A stretch of 64,000 bases of DNA from Cymodocea nodosa (Eukaryota; Streptophyta; Magnoliopsida; Alismatales; Cymodoceaceae), in NCBI GenBank assembly GCA_036874045.1, contig CM072345.1:3125501-3189500 (forward strand), given 5' to 3'. A program made the position numbers and the translations under genes. Positions 34,499-46,915 of the stretch are shown here, piece after piece. Below the pieces are notes generated by a model. It made no database searches. It saw nothing but the letters and a program-made list of their open reading frames with translations, and had not been told where the DNA came from. Every line of letters begins with the position of its first letter. Positions within the stretch are counted from its first letter, which is position 1.

Positions 34499-34870
34499 TG
34501 TTAGACATTTATGTTTTGATAATGCAAAAATCTATGTGAGGCATTAAAATATATTTCATAGGTCTAGATGAAAAGCTAGAGATAGAAGATTAAAGTCACA
34601 CTTTATCATAGACTAAAGCAACAACTCTATTGAGTTAGGATAACTCAACATGACTTTACAAAGCTATAAGCAAAAGAACTCGTTAAGTTAGTAGTTGCCA
34701 ACTCATTACGTTAGTAGATCAGTTATCACGTGTGTAACTTAAAGATTTCACATGATAGAACTCATTGAGCTAGGATAACTCAATGTGACTTTACAAATCT
34801 ATGAGTAGAAGAACTAGTTGAGTTAGTAGTGTTATATTTAAATCTGATCGTTCAATTAACTCACTATGGC
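34499..34870 (+). repeat. Start of the 3' LTR of Sirevirus E
   Basis: TGTTAGACATTTATG follows the purine tract. It contains two near-repeats of aactcaatgtgactttacaaa-type words and gaactcgttaagttagtag with cacgtg. The end is not recognised; similarity fades near 34870. Confidence 0.65.
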
Positions 34871-35084
34871 ATGATTTTGAAAACTCTCCTCTAAATTCAC
34901 CAAAATTGGAAATGAAGAGAAAGGAGGAAGAAGGAACAATGAAGACACAGGATTTATGTGGTTCAACAATAGCCTACATCCATGAAGAGTTGAGGGTTCT
35001 TCTATGAGTTTTGGCACAATCAACCGCAATGTTTTACAACATCATAAAGGTTTATATACTACCCAACTTAGGGTTAATGTAAAG
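34871..35084. other. Unassigned repeat-like stretch
   Basis: Contains ggatttatgtggttcaac and catccatgaagagttgaggg, words that resemble a common plant LTR-type repeat with 'tacgtggttc...cctacgtcca'. No gene seen. Confidence 0.35.
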
Positions 35085-35800
35085 TTAAGATTTGTGCATT
35101 TTATTATATGTTAAAGCATGCATTTTATGGATTTCAATTGCATATCACATGATATTTATGTAAGATTACATGAAAACTATATTTTTAGGCTATGCATGTT
35201 TTTATGTATTAAAATTTAATTAATGCACAAATTTACCTTTAATAAAATTAATGTCAAGTTACTAGCTCATATGTAGACACTTAGTTGTTGGGAATAAACC
35301 ATTTATCACACATTTCAATTGCATACATGCATGACGTAAGTGTTATATATGCTTTTCAATTGAATATTATTATTAACGAAAATCATTGGCATGATGTAAA
35401 TAATAAGTCCCAATTTATTGATGGTTAAAATCAAGATCTAATATCAATTTTTATTACATCTATTTTATGTTCTTGTTATGTGGTAAGTATTCTCCAAGTT
35501 TCATTTTAATAGGTGGCGGCATCTATTGGAGCTTAAAAGATGAATTAATCTTCACCATTGGATGGAGATTTTAAATCATATATGGCTAGATTAATCCCAA
35601 CCATTGGATCAAAACTTACCCTTAATAAAAAGGACCACAAGCATCCATGCAAGGCATATCTCCATTTTTGGCAACTCCATTCACGCAAGGGCTATAGCCG
35701 TTTCTTCCATTCCAACACCGAGAGTGGAGGTGGACGGTTGTTTAGAATGAAAAAGTGCATATTATTAACGGTTAAATGATGGTTAATTACATAATATTTA
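35085..35800 (+). repeat. Partial LTR, family J (left portion)
   Basis: The words gtgcattttattatatgtta, ctcatatgtagacactta and ccattcacgcaagggc match the first part of the solo LTR at 54788-56941. The right portion is not present. The open frame at 35558-35779 lies inside this repeat and is not a gene. Confidence 0.65.
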
Positions 35801-35906
35801 GCTTGTCATATGAGAATTAAGCCATTATGTTATAATTGCATTGTTATAAGCTTTAATTAAAGAATCTGCTTAATTTGGAGGAATTAATGTTAATTTAGTA
35901 CATTTC

Positions 35907-38900
35907 TGAACTGTCGTTAAGTTGCAGGCTGTGAAATTCTTAAGTATCTGAATTTTTTGATATTTTGGATAGTTATGTTTAAACTACCAAACAGTTATGT
36001 TTTAAAAGAATAGTTTATTATTTCCTGAAGTACACGTGTCGAAACCATAGCGCATGACTTAAGTGAACTTTCGGTGAGTTATATATAACTATTCGAAATT
36101 GCAGCTGAGCATCGGTTAATTATATGTGTAACTCTCTGAAATCTCCTTTTATTTATAAAATAGCTGTGGACACATGTCATGTTCTAGGAAAGTGACTTAA
36201 GTGGATTTTCGGTAAGTTATCTCTAACTATCCGAAATGCAGCTGAGCATCGGATAGTTAGACCTATAACTCTACGAAATGTTTCTTTTATTATTAAACTG
36301 CTGCTGACACGTGTCGAGATCTGGTAGATTTACTTAAATTATATATCGGTGAGTTATCTGTAAGTATCCAAAATGCATCTAAGCAACGGATAGTTAAGTT
36401 TATAAGTATCCGAAATACACCTAAGCATCGGATAGTTAAAGTTATGCACGTGTTTTATAGTTAAATTAATAAAGAAAGTTCGTTGAGTGTAGGATTGTCT
36501 GTATCACAAGAGGGGGGTGAATTGTGTCTTTAGTAATTAAACTAGTGAATAAAACAAGAAAACAAAACACTCGTAAATGAAATTCTATTCTTTTATTTCA
36601 AGACATAATTTACAATATATTTTCAGCTCAATTCCCTTCTTGACGGTTTTGATTCAGTAATTTTTGATATACAATTCAAAAAGGAAAACAAAGCTCTTTT
36701 TCAAAACTAATTTTGAATTGTATAAAACCTAATCTTTATGCACACAGCTCTTTTCTTTCTCTTTGCTCAGCTTCTGTATCTCTTCTTCTCCACTTGTCGA
36801 ATTTCCAAACTTCTTGCGTTTGCAGGTCCTTTTCTAAAATTGCTTGGAATTTCGAACTTCTTCTGATGTTGAAGAACTTTTCAGAATATGAATATTCAAA
36901 CTTAACTTTTCAGTTAGGGATCCAGATTGAATATTCAGACTTGGTTTTTTTTTTTTGAGATTGGGATCCTCTATTGTAATGTAGCTCGTACTCTCTATTA
37001 GTAGTCGAACTCTGTTGTCTTTCACGTTCAGCATGTTCATCCACTTGATCCACAATCCATAATCCATAATCCATAATCCACGTACTAATTTTCTCTTTAA
37101 TCCAAATTACTTTTTATTTAAATTTCCACTTTCTTCACTAACATTTTGAGTTTCCACGATCTCCACTCGTAGATTCATCGAAACTTTATCTTCCTAGAGT
37201 CTTGTAGAATATCTTCTAAGTCTTCGATTTAGTCGAACATTTATCCTTTAACTCCTATCAAAACTTGAACACTTATCCTTTAACTCTTCGAGTTTTTGCA
37301 CCTGCAAAACACGTGACTAAATAAGAAAACTTATCTGTTCGTTAGTTCTTTTATAAAACTTGAACAATTATCTATCCATGCGTATAAAAACTCGAACAGT
37401 TATCTAACTATTCAATTTTTCATTACTGAACGGACATGGAAAACATGCGACAACTTAAAACATTAAAAACACACATGTAGATAACTTAACTATACGAGTT
37501 TTTAACATAAAGTATTCGACAAAAATGAAACGTTAACTATCCAAAAGTTTAACTATTGCAAATCTAGCTCTTCAGAAATCTTTAATTTATCCGACATAAA
37601 AATGAAACTTTTCGATAATCTGTTAACTATTATACTTAGAGAAATATACTTAGAGAATATTATGTAGACTTATTTAAATACGTTAATAAAGCATATATCA
37701 TCAAAATTAAATACCTAACATTGAGTTATCTGTAACTCCATGGACTATTTATTTTCTAATATGCCACTGTAGCGGTTGTAGAAACAAGACAGTTGGAAGG
37801 AAAACCACGATCACACGTATCACGTAGGAATTCACTCGTCGAAGGGAGAAGAAATCATCGTCTTTGATATCAATAAAGGAAATCCAACCGACCATTCAAG
37901 TAGAAGCAGTTACCACTGAAGAAATATAAAAGAAAAGAAGAAAAAGAAGTAAAGTGTGTGTGATCGATGGGTATGGCCAATGTGTACAGAGGAGGAGCAC
38001 CGAGCTTTCTGCAGACAATATCGACAATTCTTTGAAGTACCACACCAACCATCATGACCACCACCATAATCACCAACCATCGAAGGTCTGTGAGGTTACT
38101 TTCCTGATGTCAGGTCGATTCCGAGCCAAACACAGTGCTTGACAACCACTGTAAGGAGTGATCGCGTTGCGGGAAGGGAAGCCATTTTCACCAAGCGCCG
38201 ACTCATATTTCAAGAGATCGTAAAGCTTCTAGCCTTGGCTTCGGGTTGATGCCTATATGTTGAAGAGGAGATCATCTTGCAATTCTAGACTCACGATTCT
38301 ATAGGGAGAGGAGACAGAATAGTAAGTGGTTTAATTTTCAATAGTGTAATCGCGTCGTATATAGTGACGGAAGTATTTACTATCGATTGAGATTACTTTA
38401 CATTTCACCTTTCGCCCATTTCCTTGTTCATATTAAAACAAAAATACCAAAAACAATTTATTTGTGTTTGTATTTTGTATTTGAGTGTTGTATTGTTTGT
38501 GTTGTATTGTGATTAATGTTATCTTTGTCAGTGTTGTGATTGTTTTATGTTCGTTTTAGTTTTACAGTTTACTGAAATTGGTTCGTTCAAAAGACTTAAA
38601 GATTTTAATGGTTAATGTTTGAATTATGTGAATGTTAATATTACTTAATGATAAATCTAGTGTTTACTAACATTAAAGAGCTTAATTGATGTTATTTACA
38701 ATCTGTGGAACCGCCCAATGGTTGGTCAAATTCCTTTGTAAATAGCAGTACTAAAAAGAAAAGATGGGCTCATGGAGTTAACGTAAGGCCACGAGGTTAG
38801 TCTGTTGAGTTAGCCATAACTCAACGAACTTTGTCCGTTGAGTTAGCTGTAACTCAACAGAGGACTTATTGAAGATATAAATTTGATTGTTAACAAACGG

Positions 38901-39175
38901 AATAGTTCTCAATTCTTAAGCAATTCTCTATGGGATCGACCTGTACTTGCACACTAATACAATAGACATTGTGCACTTGCAGTTAAAATACAAATTGGAA
39001 TTAATATCTAACTTGTATTAAAGGTTGTTTGTTTACTTCTATTTAAAAAAAAGAATAGGCATAAAGATAAATTAACTAAGTAAAAATAGAAGTTAACAAA
39101 TCCAAGTTTTTCTGGTGCATTGCTGGAGATCCAAACAAGTTTTCTAGTGTCGTGCTGGGTAACCAAACAAGTTTT
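35907..39175 (+). repeat. 5' LTR of Athila-like element G2 (split by a solo LTR)
   Basis: About 2.0 kb without the insertion at 36488-37720. The first half carries cggtgagtta, taactatccgaaatgca and cggatagtta units with acgtgt words. The second half has the tgtgatcgatgggtatgg segment and gggatcgacctgtacttgc, ending in repeated caaacaagtttt cassettes. The left edge (about 35907) is a best guess from where similarity to other sequence ends. Confidence 0.7.
36488..37720 (-). repeat. Solo LTR of Sirevirus family B inside the gypsy LTR
   Basis: 1233 bp; the minus strand starts TGTTAGGTATTTAATTTTG at 37720 and ends caatcctaca. Flanked by ttgag on both sides (36483-36487 and 37721-37725). Same family as the LTR at 8262-14730. 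Confidence 0.92.
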
Positions 39176-39194
39176 ATGGCACCGTTGCCGGGGA
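39100..39194 (+). repeat. Three degenerate tandem primer-site cassettes, the last being the PBS
   Basis: Three units of about 32 bp: tccaagtttttctggtgcat.., tccaaacaagttttctagtg.. and accaaacaagttttatggca.. The third contains TGGCACCGTTGCCGGGGA at 39177-39194, which matches the 3' end of plant tRNA-Asp except for one base (GCGCC expected). G1a shows two such units near 31281-31340. Confidence 0.75.
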
Positions 39195-39273
39195 ATTGAA
39201 TTAATATAAGTAATTGTTAGAGCTTTTTCGCTTCAATAGCCAGAGTGTTGTGTGCTTTCTTCTGTGATTGAGA

Positions 39274-40304
39274 ATATGGCATATGCTTATGCTCAAAGAT
39301 TTTTGAAACTTGTAGTTAACATATGTGAATTCTACAATTCTAAAGGACACGACATTTCTGACTGTTTGAAACTGAGACGTTTGTAGATGGTTAGATCCCA
39401 TCAACAACAAATGAATTATCCTCAGTATAATAGAGCCGAGTATGAGAATCCTATAGTTTACCCAACTGATGGTCAATATAGAATGTGTAATATGTTGAGA
39501 GACAATGAAGTTTGGGATAGGTATGACAGACTAAAGCGTAATATAGAGCAAAACCTGGACAAACTAGAATAATTTATGTGTCAGTAACAAGAAGTCAACC
39601 AATTAAACTATAAGGAAGCATATTCAGAACCTAAAAAGGATATAATTTTCGAAACTGAAAAAACCATAATGAAAATTGATCAAAAATTGAATGCAATAAG
39701 ATTATATGATCTGAAAAGAAAACTAAAAGAATTAGACAAATATACAATGAAAATACAAGTTATGCAACAGGACAATGAAAATTATAATGTTATAGACCTA
39801 CATAATTTGCAAAATATACAGCAAACAGAAAATATTAATGCAAGAGAATTTAAAGAATACACTTTAAAACTAAAAACAATTGAAGATCATAATCACGAAA
39901 ATGATATGCAAAAACATCATGAGAGTAACGAAAATCTAGAAGATGTATGTATAACATTAAGATCTGGAACTGATATACCACCAAGAACTTAAAATGAAAA
40001 TAATATAAAGGTGGATAAGAGTAAAAATCAAAATGATAATGAAAATGTAATAGCTGAAAATCTAGAAATCACTGAAGAACAATCTGAATCTGCTAATGAA
40101 GCTAAAAATGATCAAACAAATCAAACGAAAGAAAAAGAATCTTTTAAATCACAATCTTTAGCACCCTATCTTGAAAGATTACAACAAACAATACCTGAAA
40201 AACAAGAAAAAATCAGAGAAATTTTTGAAAAAGTACAAGTTAACATTCCTTTGTTAGATCTATTGCAGAAAATGCCACATTGTGCTAAATTTTTAAAGGA
40301 TTGA
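39274..40304 (+). pseudogene. Gag tail and gag-protease linker of G2
   Basis: Opens with MAYAYAQRFLKLVVN and a knuckle-like CEFYNSKGHDISDC. A charged, Asn/Gln/Glu/Lys-rich region follows with likely coiled-coil character. It then reads EDVCITLRSGTDIP, the LRSG word that precedes protease in Athila-type elements, and LAPYLERLQQTIPEKQ. IPLLDLLQKMPHCAKFLKD (near 40240-40300) is another Athila signature. No capsid domain is recognised. Fossil. Confidence 0.75.
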
Positions 40305-40850
40305 TGTACTAAGAAAAGAGAGAGAAAAGTTCTTAGAAAGGTCTTTTTAGCTAAGCAAAGTTGTTCTCTATTTCTGCCACAAATTCTTAAAAAGTTATCT
40401 GATCCTAGAATCCCTGTTATATCATGCACCATAGGAAATACCATTCTAGAAAGAACCTTAATAGATTTAGGTGTAGGTATAAATGTTATGTCAAATGATA
40501 TATTTGCATCCTTAGGATTAGAAGGCTTAACTCCTACTAGTACGGTTATTTAATTAGCTGATAGAAGTATAAGATACCTTAGAGGAAAAATAGAGGATGT
40601 TTTAATTAAAATCAAAAACTATATATATCCTATTGATATTGTAATCTTGGATTCCCAACAAATTAAGCATAAAAATAGTGATACATCTTTAATTTTGGGA
40701 AGGCCATTTTTAACAATATCAGGGGCTGTTATAAATTGCAAAACTGGAGTAATGAAGTTAGCATATGGTAATGAGGATACTCAATTAAATATTTTCAAAC
40801 CAAAAAGGTTTGAGGAGTTAGAAATGTCCTTATATACCATAGACTTTTTA
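40305..40850 (+). pseudogene. Protease of G2
   Basis: Retropepsin-like region: LIDLGVGINVMS for the active-site loop (Athila has DLGAS-type words here) and, downstream, LILGRPFLTISGAVIN. Aspartic protease for polyprotein cleavage by family. Fossil. Confidence 0.75.
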
Positions 40851-43748
40851 GAGAATGAAGGAGATATGTTAGATGATGTGATTCAAGAAGAATTAAATAG
40901 GCAAATCAATTCTAAAACTTTAGAGGAAAGTGAAAGCATAAATATAGAAGGAGATCAGGAAGAAATTAATTTAGAAAATGATGATGTTCAATTAGGAGCT
41001 CTAGCTTCTAATAGGCAACATTTAGAATTAAAACCTTTACCTCCTGAATTAACCTATATATTTCTAGAAGAGAAACAAACATGTCCAATCATTATTGCTT
41101 CAGATTTAAAAGAGGATCAAATAGATAAATTAATAGATATAGTGAAAAGTTATAAAGAAGCAATATGATGGACTATGATTGATATAAAAGGGTTAAGTTC
41201 AACTTTATGTTGTCACCACATATATTTAGAAGAGAATGCTAAACCTGTTAGAATTCCTGAGAGGAGATTAAATCCAAATCTTAAAGAAGTAGTCAAGAAG
41301 GAAATAATGAAATGGTTAGATAATGACATAATTTATCCGATTTCTGATAGCTCGTGGGTTAGCCCAATCCATGTAGTTTCCAAGAAATCAGGATTAACAG
41401 TTATTAGGAATGAAAGTCAAGACTTGATACCTACTAGAATTCAATCAGGGTGGAGAGTATGTATAGACTATAGAAAGTTGAATGCTGTGACTAGGAAAGA
41501 TCATTTTCCCTTACCTTTTATAGATCAAATGTTGAAAAGATTAGTAGGGCAAGAATATTTTTGTTTCCTAGACGGGTATTCAGGTTATGATCAAATTCCA
41601 GTAGCATTAGAGGATCAAGAGAAAACAACTTTCATCTGTCCTAATGGAACTTATCCTTTTAAGAGAATGTCATTCGGATTATGCAATGCACCAGCTACCT
41701 TTCAAAGGTATAGTCTTAAGGCATGTTGTTTCTAAGAAAGGGTTGGAAGTAGATAAACTAAAATAAAAGTAATTTCTAATCTACCAGAACCTAAATCAGT
41801 AAAAGATATTAGATCATTTCTAGGACATGTTGGTTTTTATAGAAGATTTATTAAAGACTTTAGCAAGATAGCTAGACCTTTAACTAATCTATTAAAAGAT
41901 GTTCCATTTAACTTTTATAAAAATTGCAAGGAAGCATTTTTCAGACTTAAAACTAGCTTAATTTCAACTCCTATAATTCAAGTACCTGATTAGAGCCATC
42001 CATTTGAATTAATGTGTGATGCATCTGATTTTGCTGTAGGAGCAGTGTTGGGACAGAAGATAGAAAAATCTCCTAGAGTGATTCATTATGCAAGCAAAAC
42101 CTTAAATGATGCTCAAATTAATTACACAACTACTGAAAAAGAATTATTAGCTCTTGTGTTTGCTTTAGAAAAGTTTAGATCATATCTAATTGGAGCTAAA
42201 GTAATAGTATACACGGATCATTCAGCTCTAAAACATCTAATAAAGAAAAAAGAGACTAAGCCTAGATTGATCCGATAGATATTATTATTACAAGAATTTG
42301 ATCTAGAAATTAAAGATAAAAAAGGTTGTGAGAATGTAGTAGCAGATCATTTATCAAGATTACAAATAGAAAAATCAAATATTGAAATTAAGGATAATTT
42401 TCCTGATGAACAATTAACGACCATCAAAACAATACCTTGGTATGTAGACATAGTTAATTACTTAGTTTCTGGTTTAACACCTAAGGATTGGAATAGACAG
42501 GATAAGAAATTGTTTTTCTCAAGAGTAAAATATTACTATTGGGAAGACCCATATTTAAGAAATGTCCTGATCTGGTTTTAAGGGGGTGTGTTCCAGAAAC
42601 TGAATATCTGAGCATATTGTCTTTCTGTCATGACCAAGCTTGTGGAGGGCATTTTGGTTCAGGGAAAACTGCTGCAAAAATTCTGCAATGTGAATTTTAT
42701 TGGCTAACACTATTCAAAGATGCTCATAAATATTGCTTAAGTTGTTTAAGATGTCAACAAATAGGAAGAATATTAAAGAGGAATATCAAAGAGGAATATG
42801 ATGCCTCTTAATACTATTATTGATGTTGAAATCTTTGATGTGTGGGGAATAGATTTTATGGGTCCATTTCCTATGTCTAATCAATTTAATTACATATTGT
42901 TGGGGGTGGATTATGTATCTAAATGGATAGAAGTTATTCCTACAAAAACTAATGACAACAAAGTGGTAATACAATTTATATGAACCAATATATTTGCTAG
43001 ATTTGGAATACTTAAAGCTATTATCAGTGATAGAGGAACTTATTTCTGTAATATAAGTTTTGAAGCCTTAATGAAAAAATATGGAGTAAACTACAAAATT
43101 GCAACATCATATCATCTGCAAACAAGTGGACAAGTAGAAAGTGTAAACAAACAAATTAATTTAATCTTAGAAAAAGTAGTAAATCCTACTAGAATAGATT
43201 GGGCTAATAGATTGATAGATGCACTTTGGGCTTATAGAACTGCTTATAAAACAAGCTTAGGTATGTCACCTTTTTAGTTAGTATATGGAAAAAGTTGTCA
43301 TTTACCAGCTGAAATAGAACATAAAGCTTATTGGGCATTAAAAACTCTAAACACTAATTTAAATCAAGGTGCAGAAAATAGAAAATTGCAATTAATTAAA
43401 TTAGAAGAATTTAGAAATGAAGCTTATTCGAAGACTGTAAGAGAAAAAGAGAAAATGAAATTCTAGCATGATAGAAAAATTATTCCAAAATGCTTTGAAA
43501 TAGGACAAGAAGTATATCTTTATATGGCTAGACTCCATAGCCATCTAGGAAAATTAAGATCTAGATGGGTAGGACCTTACATACTTCGAAATATTTATCC
43601 TTATGGAGCTATTAAAATTGAAAATCCTAAAAATCAGAATATATTTAAAGTAAATGGACAAAGACTTATACCTATTCTGAAAACACCAAAAAGCTCCTTT
43701 AGAATTATAGAAGAAGTCAAAGTAGAGCACTACTCGAGCTTTACTTAG
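40851..43748 (+). pseudogene. RT, RNase H and integrase of G2
   Basis: RT words WRVCIDYRKLNAVTRKDHF, FCFLDGYSGYDQIPVA and MSFGLCNAPATFQR lie at about 41440-41710. The thumb-connection follows with IRSFLGHVGFYRRFIKDFSK. RNase H has [18 protein letters not shown] and [12 protein letters not shown]. The integrase zinc finger CHDQACGGHFGSGKTAA to CLRCQQ is followed by the core [19 protein letters not shown] and SGQVESVNKQI, and the C-terminal LRSRWVGPYI to 43748. Gypsy order (RT-RH-INT). Broken at multiple places. Confidence 0.85.
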
Positions 43749-44320
43749 TAAGAAATCAGTTTTTATGAAGATATAAAAGAATAAAAAATAAATTTTTAAA
43801 AAAATATAAAATATAAAAATCATTGCGGTTTAACCGATCGAATCCATCGGTATGACCAGAACATAAAAATATCTATATTAATTTTCAAAAAAAAATGTTG
43901 GTTTTACCGAAACATAGTATCGGTTCAACCGAAAGAAAAAAAATTAGGTCTGACCGAAACATAGTATCGGTTAAACCGATAAAAAAAGAAAAAGAAAAAC
44001 TATTATCCTAAGTATTTTTATTATTATCTCTATTTGTACGGGAAGTTCATTGAGTTATGCTTAACTCAACGAGCTTACTCCGTTGAGTCTTGAGTTAGTC
44101 AACGAGGTTATTCCATTTAGTTAACTGTAACTCAACTAAGTACTATAGCTAAGACCGCGGATGAGAGAGCAATAGTTGGTTCGGGAAATGACTCGATTAC
44201 CTGCCTAAATTTAGGGCTTATTTAAACTAAAACCTAGGGTTTTGGGGGCATTATCTGGCAAACCATTTAGAATTTAGAACAGTAGAGATCAGAGCGATTT
44301 TGTGCTATTGTGTAACTCCA
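43749..44320 (+). other. Non-coding stretch after pol with repeated aaccga/tcggtt motifs
   Basis: Between about 43823 and 43980 there are five words of the type cggtttaaccga, ggttttaccga, cggttcaaccga, ggtctgaccga and cggttaaaccga. They are followed at about 44040-44150 by gttgagtta and taactcaacg words like those in the G LTR. No gene. The same palindromic words recur at 46930-47100. Confidence 0.55.
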
Positions 44321-46530
44321 CGATGAGGAAGATGACACCTGAGTTCTGGGAAGATGTAGTTGACACAATACAGTTTCTGAAAGAATCATAGGAATGGCAC
44401 ACACGGCAGAAGAGTCGGAACACGACAAGAGAAAAAGAGTTACAGAAGGTAGAATTTGAACTTTTTAGATTAATAAGAATGTTAGTAGATTGTGGTATAC
44501 AAATACCCTAGATAATGGAGACACAAATCAGAGTACCAACAGAAATTGCAGTTAGTAAAGAAAGAAAAATCAGGCCGAACAATGAAGTAGCCCTAGAGCT
44601 AATCTAACGCAAGGCCAGATTATGGTTCAAAAGGTGCATTGTTGGTCGTAGAAGTTGGGAAATATGGCAGCAACAACAAGTAGGAGAACGGGAGGAACCA
44701 ACTATTGAAAGACCTATTCCTAAGGAACAACAGCTAGGACCTTCAATTCCACCATTTAAACTATTGGCATGAGGAGCAATGATGGGGCCTTCGACTGAAG
44801 AAGAGTTAAAGGAATTTCAAGCACTGGTTTAAGTTGGAAGAAACCAAGGAGGACTAGAAGATTTAGCAGTAGCCAAAGCACATCTGGTGTTTGATGCACT
44901 ACACAAGAGGAGGGTTATAGAGAAATTGCAAGCCCAATATAAAATTAAAGTGGAACAACATCAAGAAGCTACTACCAGAATAGCTATCAGATTTGCTGCA
45001 AGAAAAGAAGCTGAAGCTCGTCCTTTGAGACCAGCAATTATTGGAAAAATTAAACAGGAAGAGCTAATACCTGTGGCTTAAAGGCGTGTAGAGCCTTTAT
45101 TTTTAGATTTAATCTCAGATGAAGAAGAGGAAGACCAAGCACAATTAATCACATGAAGGAAAGGAAAAGAGATTAAATCTGAAGTACCAATGTCAACAGG
45201 GCCTGTAGAGCCAACTTTTATAAACCTGCTATCCGATTCTGAGGAGTAGGAGCAACAGCATCAAGAGCAAAGAGAAGAAGAAAAATAGGCTAAAATTAGT
45301 CTATAGCTTGTACAAGAAGAAGAAACAAAAATTAGGGTAGAAACTGAATTGCCCGTGACTCCATCCCAATCTGCCACTGAATCAGAAAGAACAATGACAG
45401 AACAGATTGGTAGTCAAGAGGAAGAAGAAAGAACAGAAAATGAAGAAGAAGCTAAACGAAGCCATTTGGACAAAAATGACTTTGCAGATTCCACTAAAGA
45501 GCAAGAAACTCTTCAGCAATTCATGGAAAGAATTCAAGACAGAGTGGAGAGTTCTGCCGGCTCACCACCACAGACAGAAGCAGAAGCAAAAATTCAGGAA
45601 TCTGCAGAACATATTCAAGTTCAGCCTATGGTAGAGGAAGATCAAGGACAAACCCCTCTAGAACAACAAAGTCACATTCCTGACCCGACTGAAACAACAG
45701 TTTTGAATGAAGTACATTTTTGGAGTTAGGAAGCTTATACTAAATATCAAGAGATTATGGGTTATGATATTATTTATAGTAGACTAGTAAATTGGGATGG
45801 AATGCAAGAAATCAAAGAATTATTTGAATTACAAGGTCTACTGAATTTTATTTCTCAAGAAAGAGGGCATGCAGTATATGAGAATCTAGTGCCCTATTTT
45901 TATGCAAATTTGAGAGAGGAAGAAGGAAAATTAATTTCCAACGTGGAGGAAGCGAATGTATAGATAACACTAGAGCTTCTCTACAACATTTTTGGATTAA
46001 AGAATGAAGGGCAGAAAATTTTGGAAAGTACAACTACCGTTGAATGGACAGAACAAGAAATCAAGGATAGTTTGGCTATCAATCCTGGTGTGCCTTTATT
46101 AAACAGACTGAAGCATTTAAATGGTAAAGCACACATGGTAGCCAACATTTTGATTAAGAATGTCTATCAACGACAAGGCCATGACATAGAATTGAGTCAA
46201 TTTGTCAAATGGGCCACGTTTGCAGTTGTAAATAAAACTCCAATAAATTAGTCTGCAGTTTTTATCTCCAAGCTGAGAATAATGAAGAAGAAATTGTTTT
46301 ATGGAGATTTGATTCCACTACTAATGGTGGATTGTATCGATTTCACGAAATGGGCATCAAAAAGGATCAAATCAAGAACCATTTCAGTGAAAGAATATAG
46401 AAATTTTGTAGCTGCAGAAATAACTGTATCTTTTGGAGGAATTACAAGAGCTGTAGAAAGAATTAATCAATTAGAACTTCAATTAGAAAAACTCCAAAAG
46501 GAAGTAGATGAACTTAGGAATAGAGACTAA
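44321..46530 (+). pseudogene. Athila-like G2 post-pol ORF (accessory domain, Glu-rich middle, C-terminal coiled coil)
   Basis: A long reading region in the envelope-like position. It starts near MRKMTPEFWEDVVDTIQFL, passes an Arg/Lys/Gln region and an acidic Glu-rich middle (EEEERTENEEEAKRSH, about 45410-45460), and reaches the folded domain at about 45730-46250. That domain reads MGYDIIYSRLVNWDGMQEIK, ELFELQGLLNFI, LVPYFYANL, FGLKNEG and LKHLNGKAHMVANILI. The C terminus (INQLELQLEKLQKEVDEL) is a coiled coil. The folded domain is recognisably homologous to the copia accessory ORFs at 3538-4428 and 7006-8261. No signal peptide or transmembrane segment is evident. Broken, with about eight breaks; function unknown. 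Confidence 0.65.
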
Positions 46531-46915
46531 ATTGTATTGTTCGTCTACTTGTATAGAATTGTACGAAAATTGTATGATGTACTTGTAATGTAAATTGATT
46601 CATATTAATGAATATAAATTTTTCAGATGTACTTTTCATACGTGTTTTGAATGTGAAATGAATGGAATTTATTGAATGTTATATAATTTGTGGAACATTA
46701 TGAATGAATGCTTAATAGATTTACAATTTGCTGAATGAGAGGATAGATGCTTGAAAATTTCTACATGTTGCAAGGTAAAATGTAAATTTTGCATAAAATA
46801 AAATGACCTACAAGTTAAATATTTATATAATGTTCAGATTTAAATGAATTTTGAGTAGAATGATGCATTAATGACATAGATTTAACTTTATTTCAATTAG
46901 GAGAATGAAAAAGAA
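46531..46915. other. AT-rich non-coding tail
   Basis: No ORF of note, no purine tract recognised. By position, the 3' untranslated part of G2. Confidence 0.45.

Larger units (their letters stand above)
35907..46900 (+). mobile_element. Athila-like Ty3/gypsy element G2
   Basis: Parts in order: long 5' LTR (about 35907-39175, split by a solo copia LTR), tRNA-Asp primer site 39177, gag tail with a knuckle, a charged linker with the ITLRSG motif typical of Athila, protease, RT, RNase H, integrase to 43748, and a long post-pol ORF (44321-46530). No capsid part is recognised. A downstream LTR is not adjacent, but the G-type LTR piece at 52511-53454 is very similar to the 5' LTR. It could be the 3' LTR displaced by the Harbinger and repeat-H sequences. 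Broken, with more than ten breaks; old. The left edge is uncertain. Confidence 0.8.

Noticed and set aside
35558-35779. 73-codon frame at 35558
   Set aside because: Falls in the partial J LTR; no recognisable domain.
37870-38142. Small frames on both strands in the family G LTR
   Set aside because: The same sequence exists in two other LTR copies with the frames not preserved; explained by the LTR.
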